Positions 1-8,335 of a stretch of 28,363 nucleotides of DNA are shown here, one piece after another. Each line of letters opens with the position of its first letter. Positions within the stretch are counted from its first letter, which is position 1. Below the pieces are notes generated by a model. The model worked only from the letters and a program-made list of their open reading frames with translations, did no database searches and had not been told where the DNA came from. Both the position numbers and the translations under genes were made by a program. This DNA comes from JBKEDG01 sp047973085 (lineage in GTDB: Bacteria > Bacillota_I > Bacilli_A > JBKEDG01), in the NCBI GenBank assembly GCA_047973085.1, contig JBKEBI010000060.1, positions 1-28,363 of the forward strand, given 5' to 3'.

Positions 1-1134
1 GCAGAAGCTGGAATTAGAGAAAGTAGAGAAGCTGGAAGAAGTTTACTTAATGGATTCCCAGTTGTTAATCATGGTGTTGATGGTTGTATGTCAGTTGTTG
101 AAAGTGTAAATTCTCCAGTTCAAGCAAGACATGGAACACCAGATGCAAGACTTCTTTCTGAAATTATTCATGCTGCAGGTTGGACTTCAAATGAAGGTGG
201 AGGAATCTCTTACAATATTCCTTATGCAAAAAATATCAGTTTAGAAGATAGTATTAGATATTGGCAATATTGCGATCGACTTGTTGGAATTTATGAAGAA
301 AATGGGGTGGAACTAAACAGAGAACCATTTGGGCCTCTTACAGGTACTTTGTGTCCACCATTTATTTCCAATTCTATTGCTATTATTGAAGCGCTTCTTG
401 CTGCTGAACAAGGGGTAAAAAACATTACTGTAGGATATGGTCAAGGTGGAAATATTAGACAAGATATTGCAGCACTTTTAGCATTAAAGGAACAATGTAT
501 AAAATATTTAAAAGATTATGGATATGAAAATGTGTTTGTTACAACAGTATTTCATCAATGGATGGGAGGATTTCCTGCTGATGAATCAAGTGCATTAGGG
601 CTTATTTCTATGGCTTCTACTGTTGCAAGTCTTGGAAAAGCAGATAAGATGATTACTAAAACACCTCATGAATCTATTGGAATCCCTACTAAAGAAGCGA
701 ATGCTCAAGGTCTTCGTGCCTCAAAAATTGTTACACAACTTTTACAAGAGCAAAGATATGCGGATGGTCCAGATATTGAATTTGAAAAAGATTTAATTAT
801 GAAAGAAGTTGATTGTGTAATAAAGGCAGTTTTTGAAGCTGGAAATGGTGACTTAGCTGTAGGTAGTGTTGAAGCCTTTAAACTAGGAATTTTAGATATT
901 CCATTTGCTCCATCTAAATTAAATGCGGGAAAAGTTTTGCCTGCTCGTGATAATGATGGGAAAATTAGATTACTTGCATTTGGGAATGTTCCATTAAGTG
1001 ATGAAATTAAAAAATATCACCATGACAGATTAAAAATGCGTGCGGAATATGAAGATAGAGAAATGAACTTCCAAATGACTGTTGATGATATATATGCAGT
1101 TAGTAATGGAATGTTAATTGGGAGAAGAGGATAA
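1..1134 (+). CDS. glmE: Glutamate mutase (methylaspartate mutase) subunit E, 5'-truncated by the window
   Basis: This is the large subunit of coenzyme-B12-dependent glutamate mutase, which turns L-glutamate into (2S,3S)-3-methylaspartate. The frame is open from base 1, so the gene starts outside the window and 377 residues are visible. The family is about 480 residues long, so roughly 105 N-terminal residues are missing. Recognisable family blocks are the NHGVDG stretch near the left edge, the substrate-pocket block RHGTPDARL, the run EPFGPLTGTLCPP, and HQWMGGFPADES. The stop is one base before the methylaspartase ATG, so the two are translated from one mRNA. Methylaspartase directly downstream confirms the pathway. 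The small B12-binding subunit GlmS and the reactivating protein GlmL are not in view and probably lie upstream. Function is confident from sequence similarity recalled from the family. Confidence 0.95.
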   Translation, partial: AEAGIRESREAGRSLLNGFPVVNHGVDGCMSVVESVNSPVQARHGTPDARLLSEIIHAAGWTSNEGGGISYNIPYAKNISLEDSIRYWQYCDRLVGIYEENGVELNREPFGPLTGTLCPPFISNSIAIIEALLAAEQGVKNITVGYGQGGNIRQDIAALLALKEQCIKYLKDYGYENVFVTTVFHQWMGGFPADESSALGLISMASTVASLGKADKMITKTPHESIGIPTKEANAQGLRASKIVTQLLQEQRYADGPDIEFEKDLIMKEVDCVIKAVFEAGNGDLAVGSVEAFKLGILDIPFAPSKLNAGKVLPARDNDGKIRLLAFGNVPLSDEIKKYHHDRLKMRAEYEDREMNFQMTVDDIYAVSNGMLIGRRG

Positions 1135-1135
1135 T

Positions 1136-2383
1136 ATGAAAATAATTGATGTAATTTGTTCAAAGTCATATACAGGTTTTTATTTTGATGATCAAAAGGC
1201 AATTAAAGCAGGGGCTAAAACAGATGGTTTTACTTATACAGGAGAGGCAATGACTGCAGGATTTAATGCAGTTCGTCAACCTGGTGAAGCTATTAGTGTA
1301 ATGTTTATATTAGAAGATGGTACAGTAGGACACGGGGACTGTGCTGCAGTTCAATATAGTGGAGCTGGTGGTCGTGATCCATTGTTTAGCGCTGATGTAT
1401 TTATTCCATTTATTGATAAGAATTTAAAACCTCTATTAATTGGTGAAGATGTTAGTAAATTTAAAGAACTAGCTGAAAAATATGATAAGTTAGAAATTGA
1501 TGGTAAGAAATTACATACTGCTATTAGATATGGGATAAGTCAAGCACTTCTTGATTCTTGTGCTAAAGTAAATAAGATTACAATGGCAGAAGTTGTTAGA
1601 AATGAATATAAAATTAATCTAGATACATATAAAGCTATTGACGTATTCACTCAATCAGGGGATGATCGCTATAATAATGCAGATAAAATGATTATTAAAG
1701 AAGCAGATGTATTACCACATGCTTTAATAAATAATGTTGAGACTAAATTAGGTAAAAATGGTGAACTTTTATTAGAATATGTTGAGTGGTTAAGAGATAG
1801 AATAATCTTTCTTCGCCAAAGAGAAGAGTATAGTCCAATATTCCATATTGATGTATATGGAACAATTGGTATAGCTTTTGATTATGATAATGAGAAAATG
1901 GCTAACTACTGTGAAAGTCTTGCAAAGGCTGCTAGTCCATTCAAGATTCGCATTGAAGGGCCAATGGATATGGGAAATCATAAGGATCAAATTAGTGCTC
2001 TTGCTAAGCTTACAAAGACAATTGATGAGCGAGAAATTGAGTGCGAGATTGTTGCTGATGAATGGTGTAATACATACGAAGATATTGTTGCATTTGCAGA
2101 GGCAGGAGCAGGACACATGCTTCAGATAAAGACTCCTGATTTAGGTGGTGTTAATAATTGTATTGAGGCAATTTTATATTGTAAGCAAAATGGTGTAGGT
2201 GCTTATAGCGGTGGTACTTGTAATGAGACAAATAAGTCGGCTGAGGTAACAACAAATATTGCAATTGCATGTAATGCTTGTCAGTGCCTTGCAAAACCTG
2301 GTATGGGTGTTGATGAAGGATTCATGATTGTAAAAAATGAGATGAATAGAGTAATTGCATTAGCAAATTCAAAAAAGGCATAA
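1136..2383 (+). CDS. mal: Methylaspartate ammonia-lyase (beta-methylaspartase)
   Basis: This enzyme of the enolase superfamily removes ammonia from 3-methylaspartate to give mesaconate, the second step of the methylaspartate route of glutamate fermentation. The 415-residue protein matches the family length of about 413. The N-terminal block (TGFYFDDQ, DGFTYTG, HGDCAAVQYSGAGGRDPLF) is typical. The C-terminal barrel shows the catalytic and metal residues in order: His in LPHALIN, Asp in HIDVYG, Glu in IRIEGP, Asp in VADEW, and the catalytic Lys in LQIKTPDLGG. I chose ATG 1136 rather than the TTG at 1118, because the purine-rich GAGAAGAGGA lies about 5 bases upstream and the product then begins MKIIDV as in known homologues. 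One base separates it from the glmE stop. Confidence 0.96.
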   Translation: MKIIDVICSKSYTGFYFDDQKAIKAGAKTDGFTYTGEAMTAGFNAVRQPGEAISVMFILEDGTVGHGDCAAVQYSGAGGRDPLFSADVFIPFIDKNLKPLLIGEDVSKFKELAEKYDKLEIDGKKLHTAIRYGISQALLDSCAKVNKITMAEVVRNEYKINLDTYKAIDVFTQSGDDRYNNADKMIIKEADVLPHALINNVETKLGKNGELLLEYVEWLRDRIIFLRQREEYSPIFHIDVYGTIGIAFDYDNEKMANYCESLAKAASPFKIRIEGPMDMGNHKDQISALAKLTKTIDEREIECEIVADEWCNTYEDIVAFAEAGAGHMLQIKTPDLGGVNNCIEAILYCKQNGVGAYSGGTCNETNKSAEVTTNIAIACNACQCLAKPGMGVDEGFMIVKNEMNRVIALANSKKA

Positions 2384-2420
2384 TTGTCTTTTTTCTGTAT
2401 TATAAGAAGGGAGTGGTTTG

Positions 2421-2672
2421 ATGATAGCAATGGCTGGTAGTGTGGAGTCTTGTGATTGTTTAGTAATGCTTTTTAAATCAGAAAAGACTGAGATTGATTT
2501 AAAAAGTGATGTTATTATTCAATATGGAGATCAAATAAAAAGTGTTATAGTTCAAACTTTAGAAAAATATAATATTTCTAATATAAAAGTTAGTATTGAA
2601 GATAAGGGAGCACTTGATTATACAATTAAAGCTCGTTTGGAATCTGCATTAAAGCGAGGGGGGCTTATATGA
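2421..2672 (+). CDS. citD: Citrate/citramalate lyase acyl carrier protein (gamma subunit)
   Basis: This small acyl carrier subunit of the lyase carries the phosphoribosyl-dephospho-CoA prosthetic group as an acyl thioester. The 83-residue product has the family's start AGSVESCD, in which the Ser after Glu (Ser10 here) corresponds to the modified Ser14 of Klebsiella CitD. It also has the conserved DKGALDYTIKARLESAL segment near the C-terminus. ATG 2421 is preferred over TTG 2418, with a purine-rich AGAAGGGAG about 8 bases upstream. Its stop overlaps the citE start (ATGA, 2669-2672), which suggests translational coupling. Placed after methylaspartase, it is probably part of citramalate lyase rather than a true citrate lyase; the sequence alone cannot decide between these. 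Confidence 0.92.
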   Translation: MIAMAGSVESCDCLVMLFKSEKTEIDLKSDVIIQYGDQIKSVIVQTLEKYNISNIKVSIEDKGALDYTIKARLESALKRGGLI

Positions 2673-3487
2673 AAAGCTTATTATTTGTCCCAGGTAATAA
2701 TCCTTCTATGCTTCAAAATTCTTTTGTCTTTGAAAGTGACAAAGTTATTATTGATTTAGAAGATGCTGTTAGTGTTGATAATAAGGATGCTGCACGTATT
2801 TTAGTAAAACAGTACCTGAAAATTTGTGATCGGTTAGAAGATGTTGTTATTAGAATAAATGGACTTGATACACCATACTATATTGACGATATGAAGATGT
2901 TATCAGAATTTGATATATATGCTGTTATGGTACCAAAAGTAACGGTCGAGGTTATGAATGAATTTAATTCGAAATATAACTATAAAACTATTCCGATTGT
3001 TGAGAGTTGTATAGCTGTTACTCAAATTAATGAGCTTGTAAAATTTGATAATATTATAGGAATTTTACTTGGTGGTGAGGATTTAAGTAGTGATCTTGAA
3101 GTTGCAAGAACTGCTTCATCAATTGAAATACTATACCCTAGACAGCAACTTGCATACTATTGCAAAGCATATAATAAACTAGCGATTGATACTCCTACAA
3201 CTAATGCAACATTAATGGATGTTGTTTATGAAGATGCCACTTTTGCAAAAGAAATTGGAATGAAAGCAAAAGCATGCATTCATCCAAACCAGGTGAATGT
3301 TATTAACACAGTTTTTCGTGTTAGTGAAGAAGAAATACTTTGGGCAAAGCGTGTAATGATAGCTGTTAAAAAAAATGAGGGCAAAGGTGCTTTTAGTTTA
3401 GATGGTAAGATGATTGATGAACCGATTATAAAGAGGGCTAAAAGATTTTTAAGCGAATCAGGAATTGGTGGTGAAGATATTGAATAA
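2669..3487 (+). CDS. citE: Citrate/citramalate lyase beta subunit (CitE family)
   Basis: This is the lyase subunit, which cleaves citramalyl-ACP (or citryl-ACP) into pyruvate (or oxaloacetate) and acetyl-ACP. It adopts the HpcH/HpaI TIM-barrel fold. The 272-residue protein begins with the family signature RSLLFVPG-like KSLLFVPGN, followed by VIIDLEDAV, the substrate Arg in VVIRINGLD, the metal Glu in IPIVES and the metal Asp block LGGEDLSSDL. It is slightly shorter than typical CitE proteins (about 290-300 residues). The start is fixed by the ATGA overlap with citD and by a G-rich Shine-Dalgarno (GAGGGGGG) upstream. Its 3' end overlaps the start of citF. In this operon the substrate is most likely (S)-citramalate formed from mesaconate. 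Confidence 0.93.
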   Translation: MKSLLFVPGNNPSMLQNSFVFESDKVIIDLEDAVSVDNKDAARILVKQYLKICDRLEDVVIRINGLDTPYYIDDMKMLSEFDIYAVMVPKVTVEVMNEFNSKYNYKTIPIVESCIAVTQINELVKFDNIIGILLGGEDLSSDLEVARTASSIEILYPRQQLAYYCKAYNKLAIDTPTTNATLMDVVYEDATFAKEIGMKAKACIHPNQVNVINTVFRVSEEEILWAKRVMIAVKKNEGKGAFSLDGKMIDEPIIKRAKRFLSESGIGGEDIE

Positions 3488-4952
3488 ATTTATTAGTGCA
3501 AATGAATATAAAAATTATAAACGCAAACTTATAAATGAAGTGATTAATAATGAAGCTCCTGTTATTTGTAAAAGCATTGAAGACCTGTTTTCACATTTAA
3601 ATATTTTTGATAATATGACAATTTCATATCACCATCATTTAAGAAATGGTGATATGTGCGTAAATATGATAGTTGATTATATAAATGATAACTACAGCAA
3701 CACTTTGAATGTTGCAGCAAGTTCAATTTTTCCCGCTCATAGTTCACTTTTAAAACTAATTGAAAGTTCTCGTTTAAATAATATTTATACCAATTATATT
3801 AATGGACCTGTAGCAAAAGCAGTGAGTGCAGGAGGTTTAAATGAACTTTTATTTATGCATACACATGGTGGAAGAAGTAGAGCAATAGAGTCAGGAGACA
3901 TAAAAATTGATATAGCTTTTCTTGCAGTAAGCGAATGTGATAAAGCTGGAAATGCCAATGGAATAAATGGAAAAAGTGCATGTGGAGCTCTTGGGTATGC
4001 AATTAGTGATTCAATGTATGCTAAGACAAAGGTTTTGATTACTGATAATCTAGTTGATACTTGTGAGTATGTATCTATTAATGGCAAATATGTTGACTAT
4101 ATTTTAGTAGTAGATTCAATTGGAGATCCTAATGGAATAGTAAGTGGTACAACTCAGGTAACAAAAAATCCGATTGGATTAAAAATTGCTAGAGATAGTG
4201 CTAGTTTAGTAAGTGAAGTTAATCTAATAGAAGATGGGTTTAGTTTTCAAACAGGTGCAGGAGGTACAAGTCTTGCAGTAGCCGACTATCTAAAGGCTAT
4301 TATGAAAAAGAGGCAGGTTAAGGGTTCTTTTGCAAGTGGAGGAATAACTGGATATTTTACATCAATGCTTGAAGAAGGTCTATTTGATATGTTGTGGGAT
4401 GTTCAATGCTTTGATTTATCAGCAATTAGTTCTCTACAAAATAATAGGAATCATTTAGAAATGAGTGCTAGTAAATATGGTAATCCGTTTGATGAATGTG
4501 TTGTTAATGATTTAGATGTTGTAGTGCTAGGTGCAACAGAAGTAGACCTTAATTTCAATGTTAATGTTGTGACTGATTCCAATAATGTTTTAATGGGAGG
4601 AAGTGGAGGTCATAGTGATACTGCATATGGTGCTAAACTTACAATAATTACTACTCCACTAATTAAAGGAAGAAATCCTGTTATTAAAGATGTTGTTAAT
4701 ACTATCACTACTCCAGGAGAGAGTGTTGATGCTATTGTTACTGAGCGTGGAATTGCAATCAATCCTTTAAGAAAAGATTTACTTGATAAGCTGAAAAATA
4801 CAAATTTAAATATTGTTTCTATTGAAAATTTACAAAAAATAGCTTATGATATGTGTGGAGTACCAAAAAATGTTAAGAAGTCTAATAAACTTATTGGGCA
4901 TGTAGTATATAGAGATGGGAGTATAATTGATTCAATTTGGGAGAGTGAATAA
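3471..4952 (+). CDS. citF: Citrate/citramalate lyase alpha subunit (acetyl-ACP:substrate ACP transferase)
   Basis: CitF exchanges the acetyl group on the acyl carrier protein for citramalate (or citrate), releasing acetate, so that CitE can cleave the bound acid. The protein of about 493 residues is near the family length of about 505. It shows family blocks TISYHHHLRNGD (near residue 45), GAGGTSLA, FASGGITGYFT, GGHSDTAYGAKL and VDAIVTERGIAINP. The start is uncertain because there is no ATG. GTG 3471 is preferred, with AGGAA at 3460-3464 six bases upstream; GTG 3468 or TTG 3480 are alternatives. All three lie inside the end of citE. The stop shares one base with the citC start (TAATG). It belongs to the glmE-mal-citDEFC operon. 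Confidence 0.92.
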   Translation: MKILNKFISANEYKNYKRKLINEVINNEAPVICKSIEDLFSHLNIFDNMTISYHHHLRNGDMCVNMIVDYINDNYSNTLNVAASSIFPAHSSLLKLIESSRLNNIYTNYINGPVAKAVSAGGLNELLFMHTHGGRSRAIESGDIKIDIAFLAVSECDKAGNANGINGKSACGALGYAISDSMYAKTKVLITDNLVDTCEYVSINGKYVDYILVVDSIGDPNGIVSGTTQVTKNPIGLKIARDSASLVSEVNLIEDGFSFQTGAGGTSLAVADYLKAIMKKRQVKGSFASGGITGYFTSMLEEGLFDMLWDVQCFDLSAISSLQNNRNHLEMSASKYGNPFDECVVNDLDVVVLGATEVDLNFNVNVVTDSNNVLMGGSGGHSDTAYGAKLTIITTPLIKGRNPVIKDVVNTITTPGESVDAIVTERGIAINPLRKDLLDKLKNTNLNIVSIENLQKIAYDMCGVPKNVKKSNKLIGHVVYRDGSIIDSIWESE

Positions 4953-5914
4953 TGAAGATTGTTGAAGTTATGCTAAATAGTGAAAAAGCTAAAACGGAAG
5001 AATTTTTAAGTAGGTTTGATTTAAAGTATGAAAAAGATATAGTTTATACACTTAATTGTATAGAAAATGATAAAATTATTGGAACTATTTCATGTAGTAA
5101 AAATGTTATTAAGTGTATGGCAGTTGATGAGTCATATCAAGGGTTAAATATTGCAGCAAATTTAATTTCTAGAATTATTCAGTATATTTATTATTTAGGA
5201 ACAGACAGTATTTTTGTATATACTAAACCAGAAAATAAAGATATATTTTTAAGTATGGGATTTTCAGAGATTATTTCTACAGAAAATACATGTTTACTTG
5301 AAATGTATTCTGATATTAATATAATTCTTAGTGATATTAAAGAGAAATATCATTTGAATGAAGAATCTTATGCGGCTATTGTAATGAATTGTAACCCAAT
5401 GACAAATGGACATTTGTATTTAATTGAGAGATGCAGTAATGAAAATAAGAATGTTATAGTTTTTGTTGTTGAAGAAGATAAGAGTTATTTTAAGTTTAAT
5501 GAACGTTTTGAGATTGTTACAAAAGAGTGTGAAAGGTTTTCAAATGTAGTAGTTATCCCTGCGACACAATATATTATTTCAGGTGCAACTTTCCCAACAT
5601 ATTTTTATAAAGATGAAGTTGATGTTGATAATGAAAGTATGATGATTGATTTAGGGATCTTTAAAAAGTATTTTATGCCATTATTTAATATTACTAAAAG
5701 GTATGTAGGAACAGAGCCCTATGATAAACTTACCAATAATTATAATATTAAAATGAAAGAAATTTTAAAAGATTTAGTTGTTATTGAGCGAAAAAAAATT
5801 AATGATAAATATATTAGCGCTTCGTATGTTAGAAAGCTAATTAAAGAAGAAAAGCTGGAAGAGTTAAAAAAACTTGTTCCACCTTCTACGTATGAATTAA
5901 TAAGTTTAAGATAG
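4952..5914 (+). CDS. citC: [Citrate (pro-3S)-lyase]/citramalate lyase ligase
   Basis: CitC uses ATP and acetate to acetylate the thiol of the CitD prosthetic group, switching the lyase on. The 320-residue protein has the expected two parts. The first is an N-terminal GNAT-like domain (about residues 1-125; KCMAVDESYQGLNIAANLI is the acetyl-CoA-like binding stretch). The second is a C-terminal nucleotidyltransferase-like domain beginning at YAAIVMNCNPMTNGH, whose NGH is the HxGH-type nucleotide-binding motif. A later VRKLIKE-like helix (SYVRKLIKEEK) completes the fold. The gene order D-E-F-C differs from the common C-D-E-F. The TAG stop lies inside the stem of the operon's terminator. The genes that make and attach the prosthetic group (citX, citG) do not follow. 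Confidence 0.92.
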   Translation: MKIVEVMLNSEKAKTEEFLSRFDLKYEKDIVYTLNCIENDKIIGTISCSKNVIKCMAVDESYQGLNIAANLISRIIQYIYYLGTDSIFVYTKPENKDIFLSMGFSEIISTENTCLLEMYSDINIILSDIKEKYHLNEESYAAIVMNCNPMTNGHLYLIERCSNENKNVIVFVVEEDKSYFKFNERFEIVTKECERFSNVVVIPATQYIISGATFPTYFYKDEVDVDNESMMIDLGIFKKYFMPLFNITKRYVGTEPYDKLTNNYNIKMKEILKDLVVIERKKINDKYISASYVRKLIKEEKLEELKKLVPPSTYELISLR

Positions 5915-5931
5915 GGGAACCTATCTTTTTT
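5908..5931 (+). terminator. Rho-independent terminator of the glutamate-fermentation operon
   Basis: An 8-bp stem AAGATAGG/CCTATCTT with a GGAA tetraloop is followed by a run of T. The citC stop codon (5912-5914) is inside the left arm. Confidence 0.9.
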
Positions 5932-5963
5932 ATTTATCATAAATTCATATTTACAGAGTATAA

Positions 5964-5990
5964 TTGACATTATACAGTTATCGTGATAAG
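5964..5990 (+). promoter_or_regulatory. Candidate promoter of the glutamate symporter gene
   Basis: A perfect -35 TTGACA at 5964-5969 lies between the citC terminator and the transporter. The -10 is poor: GATAAG at 5985-5990 after a 15-base spacer. The -35 is clear, the pairing is doubtful. Confidence 0.4.
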
Positions 5991-6062
5991 CTTTAAAAAA
6001 CAATTTACTTAAATTGATATAAATAACTAATATGAAATGAGAGATTATGTAGGAGGAATTTT

Positions 6063-7346
6063 ATGAAAGGAAAAAAGGGTTTAGGTTTAACTGGAAAAAT
6101 ATTAATAGGTTTGGTATTGGGTGTAATTTGCGGTGTTATTATTAACGTATCTGGTTTAGCGGAAAATAAAGTTATTAATAAGTATATTATTGATGGAATT
6201 TTAGCTATTGTCGGGGGAGGATTTATTAGTGCTATTAAAATGATGATGGTGCCAGTAGTATTCTTTTCTTTAGTTGTTGGTGCAGCAAGCATTGGTGAGG
6301 TTAGTAGGCTTGGAAGAATAGGAATAAAAACTCTATCTTTTTATATGGTTACTACGGCATTAGCAATTGCAATTTCGTTGGGGGTAGGGCTTTTAATTAG
6401 TCCAGGACTTGGTGGAGGAATTGATTTAAGTGATAAGGCAACTTTAGAAACTGTAAGTGAAGCTAAAACAATTGTTGAGACAGTGGTTTCAATAATTCCA
6501 ACAAATCCTGTTTCTGCGCTAGCTAATGGAGAGATGTTGCAAATTATATTTTTTGCAATCTTTGTTGGTATAAGTATTACAATTCTTGGTGATAAGGTTA
6601 GTACTGTAAAAACTTTTATGGAACAGACAAATGATATTATGCTAAATATAATGTTGATTATTATGAAGTTTGCTCCGTATGGAGTCTTTGCATTAATAAC
6701 ACGTACTTTTGCAACAGAAGGATTTGAAGCAATTATGCCACTAGGAAAGTATTTCTTTGCTGTCTTACTAGCACTTGCAATTCAAATGATTGTGACTTAT
6801 CCGTCACTGCTATATGCATTTACTAGGTTAAATCCTATCCAGTTTTTTAAAAATGCTCTACCAGCCATAACTTTTGCTTTTAGCTCTAGTTCTTCAAGTG
6901 CAACAATTCCAGTAACACTTGAATGCATGGATAAAAACCAAGGTGTGGAATCAGGAATTAGTTCATTTACAATTCCATTAGGTGCGACTATTAATATGGA
7001 TGGGTCTGCAATGATGCAAGGTGTTGCTGTAATTTTAATTGCACAGTTATCTGGGATTGAGATTACATTAAGTATGTTTATGACAGTTATTGCCATGGCA
7101 GTACTTGCATCAATTGGTACGGCAGGTGTCCCAGGTGCAGGGTTAATTATGCTATCAATTGTGCTTACTCAAGTGGGGCTTAGTCCAGAATTTATCCCAA
7201 TTATTATGGGTGTTGATAGATTACTAGATATGACAAGAACTGCTGTTAATATCACTGGTGATCAAGCTTGTACAGTTATTATTGCAAATAATGAAAAAGC
7301 ACTTAATAAAGATATATTTTACCAAAAAAATCATAGTTTTGAATAG
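6063..7346 (+). CDS. Na+(H+)/glutamate-type dicarboxylate symporter (DAACS family)
   Basis: This membrane carrier of the DAACS family imports acidic amino acids or dicarboxylates with Na+ or H+. The 427-residue protein shows the whole transport core: the serine-rich hairpin FAFSSSSSSATIPVTLE, the NMDGS motif of TM7, the second hairpin ASIGTAGVPGAG, and the TM8 block DRLLDMTRTAVNITGD. In that block the Arg matches Arg397 of GltPh, which holds the side-chain carboxylate. The Asp three residues before it matches Asp394, which contacts the amino group. DctA-type C4-dicarboxylate carriers have Ser at that position, so glutamate or aspartate is the likelier substrate. The start is an ATG behind TAGGAGGAATTTT. 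It has its own upstream region after the citC terminator and plausibly feeds the catabolic operon. Confidence 0.92.
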   Translation: MKGKKGLGLTGKILIGLVLGVICGVIINVSGLAENKVINKYIIDGILAIVGGGFISAIKMMMVPVVFFSLVVGAASIGEVSRLGRIGIKTLSFYMVTTALAIAISLGVGLLISPGLGGGIDLSDKATLETVSEAKTIVETVVSIIPTNPVSALANGEMLQIIFFAIFVGISITILGDKVSTVKTFMEQTNDIMLNIMLIIMKFAPYGVFALITRTFATEGFEAIMPLGKYFFAVLLALAIQMIVTYPSLLYAFTRLNPIQFFKNALPAITFAFSSSSSSATIPVTLECMDKNQGVESGISSFTIPLGATINMDGSAMMQGVAVILIAQLSGIEITLSMFMTVIAMAVLASIGTAGVPGAGLIMLSIVLTQVGLSPEFIPIIMGVDRLLDMTRTAVNITGDQACTVIIANNEKALNKDIFYQKNHSFE

Positions 7347-7354
7347 TTTAAGTT

Positions 7355-7386
7355 AAGTAGGATTAGTTAATTAGTTCTGCTTTTTA
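7355..7386 (+). terminator. Probable terminator after the symporter gene
   Basis: The arms AAGTAGGA (7355-7362) and TTCTGCTT (7375-7382) pair over 8 bp, including two G-T wobbles, around a 12-base loop. The sequence continues into a T-rich tract. Confidence 0.6.
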
Positions 7387-7407
7387 TTTGTTATAAAACA
7401 TATTACG

Positions 7408-7436
7408 TTGTAAACAGTATTCAATCTTGGTATAAT
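7408..7436 (+). promoter_or_regulatory. Promoter of the hydrolase/OLD pair
   Basis: TTGTAA (7408-7413), a 17-base spacer and a perfect TATAAT (7431-7436) lie about 50 bases upstream of the hydrolase ATG. Confidence 0.75.
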
Positions 7437-7486
7437 GTAGTTAGTTGAGAGTAATGATTTTGTATATGTAGAGAAGAGGACTGATT

Positions 7487-8332
7487 ATGGAAGAAATAAA
7501 TTTAAATAATAAATTTTTTTTGTATAAATCAACATCAAATAAATATGCTATCTTTGTTCATGGAATGGTTGAAACTATGAATGGATATTTAAAGGTCAAG
7601 GATTATTTAGTTAACAATGGAATAAATGTTGTTTTGTATGATAATGAAGGTCATGGAGAAAATGCTAAAAATTTAGGACATCTTGATATTTATGAAAGTT
7701 ATAAAATGGTAAATGACATCATTGATATTGAGAAGTATATAAATGATAATTACAGCCCAAGTGAAGTTGTTGTTATTGGTCATAGTATGGGTAGTGCACT
7801 TGTTCGATCAGCTATGAAGAGTGTAAAATTTGATAAGGTAGTATTAAATGGTGCTCCAAAAAGTTTGAGAGCTTTTACTTCAAATTTACTTTTATTTATA
7901 TATCTGTTTATTAATGATAAGAAACCGAGCATGCTCTTTAATAATCTTGTGTTTAAATCGTATAATAAAAGTGTTGAAAGTCCTACAAGTGAAAATGACT
8001 GGGTATGTAGTAATTTAGAATATTTAAAAATGTATAATGAGGATGAGTATTCTGGTTTTATAGGTACAGGAGGATTCTATCAAGAAGTTATTAGAGTCAT
8101 GGCAATGGCTAAGGAAGTTAAGATAAATCCAACAAATGTTTTAATTACTAGTGGTAAAAATGATCCTGTAACTAATATGGGAAAGAGTTGTTTTCAGTTA
8201 AAGAATAGACTAGAAAAACATGGTTGTAATTGCAATGTAATATGTTATGAAAATATGAGACATTTTATTTATGATGAAATAGACTGTAATATATGCTATG
8301 AAGATTTGCTAAATTTTATTAATGAGGTATAG
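7487..8332 (+). CDS. Alpha/beta hydrolase, lysophospholipase / monoacylglycerol lipase-like
   Basis: This is a predicted cytoplasmic serine hydrolase of 281 residues, of the serine aminopeptidase/monoglyceride lipase (Hydrolase_4) kind. The oxyanion strand is IFVHGM (His25-Gly26), the nucleophile elbow is GHSMGS with Ser100, the acid is probably the Asp in SGKNDPV, and the catalytic His is in MRHFIYDE near the C-terminus. DNEGHGEN after strand 4 is typical of this branch. No signal peptide or membrane segment is apparent. It has its own promoter, and AGAGGA lies upstream of the ATG. The next gene starts three bases after its stop, so the two are co-transcribed. The natural substrate (lysophospholipid, monoglyceride or other ester) cannot be told from sequence. 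Confidence 0.85.
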   Translation: MEEINLNNKFFLYKSTSNKYAIFVHGMVETMNGYLKVKDYLVNNGINVVLYDNEGHGENAKNLGHLDIYESYKMVNDIIDIEKYINDNYSPSEVVVIGHSMGSALVRSAMKSVKFDKVVLNGAPKSLRAFTSNLLLFIYLFINDKKPSMLFNNLVFKSYNKSVESPTSENDWVCSNLEYLKMYNEDEYSGFIGTGGFYQEVIRVMAMAKEVKINPTNVLITSGKNDPVTNMGKSCFQLKNRLEKHGCNCNVICYENMRHFIYDEIDCNICYEDLLNFINEV

Positions 8333-8335
8333 TGC

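Noticed and set aside
1790..2129. Two open frames inside the methylaspartase gene, one on each strand
   Set aside because: They are shadows of a conserved coding region, with unnatural composition and no start signals.
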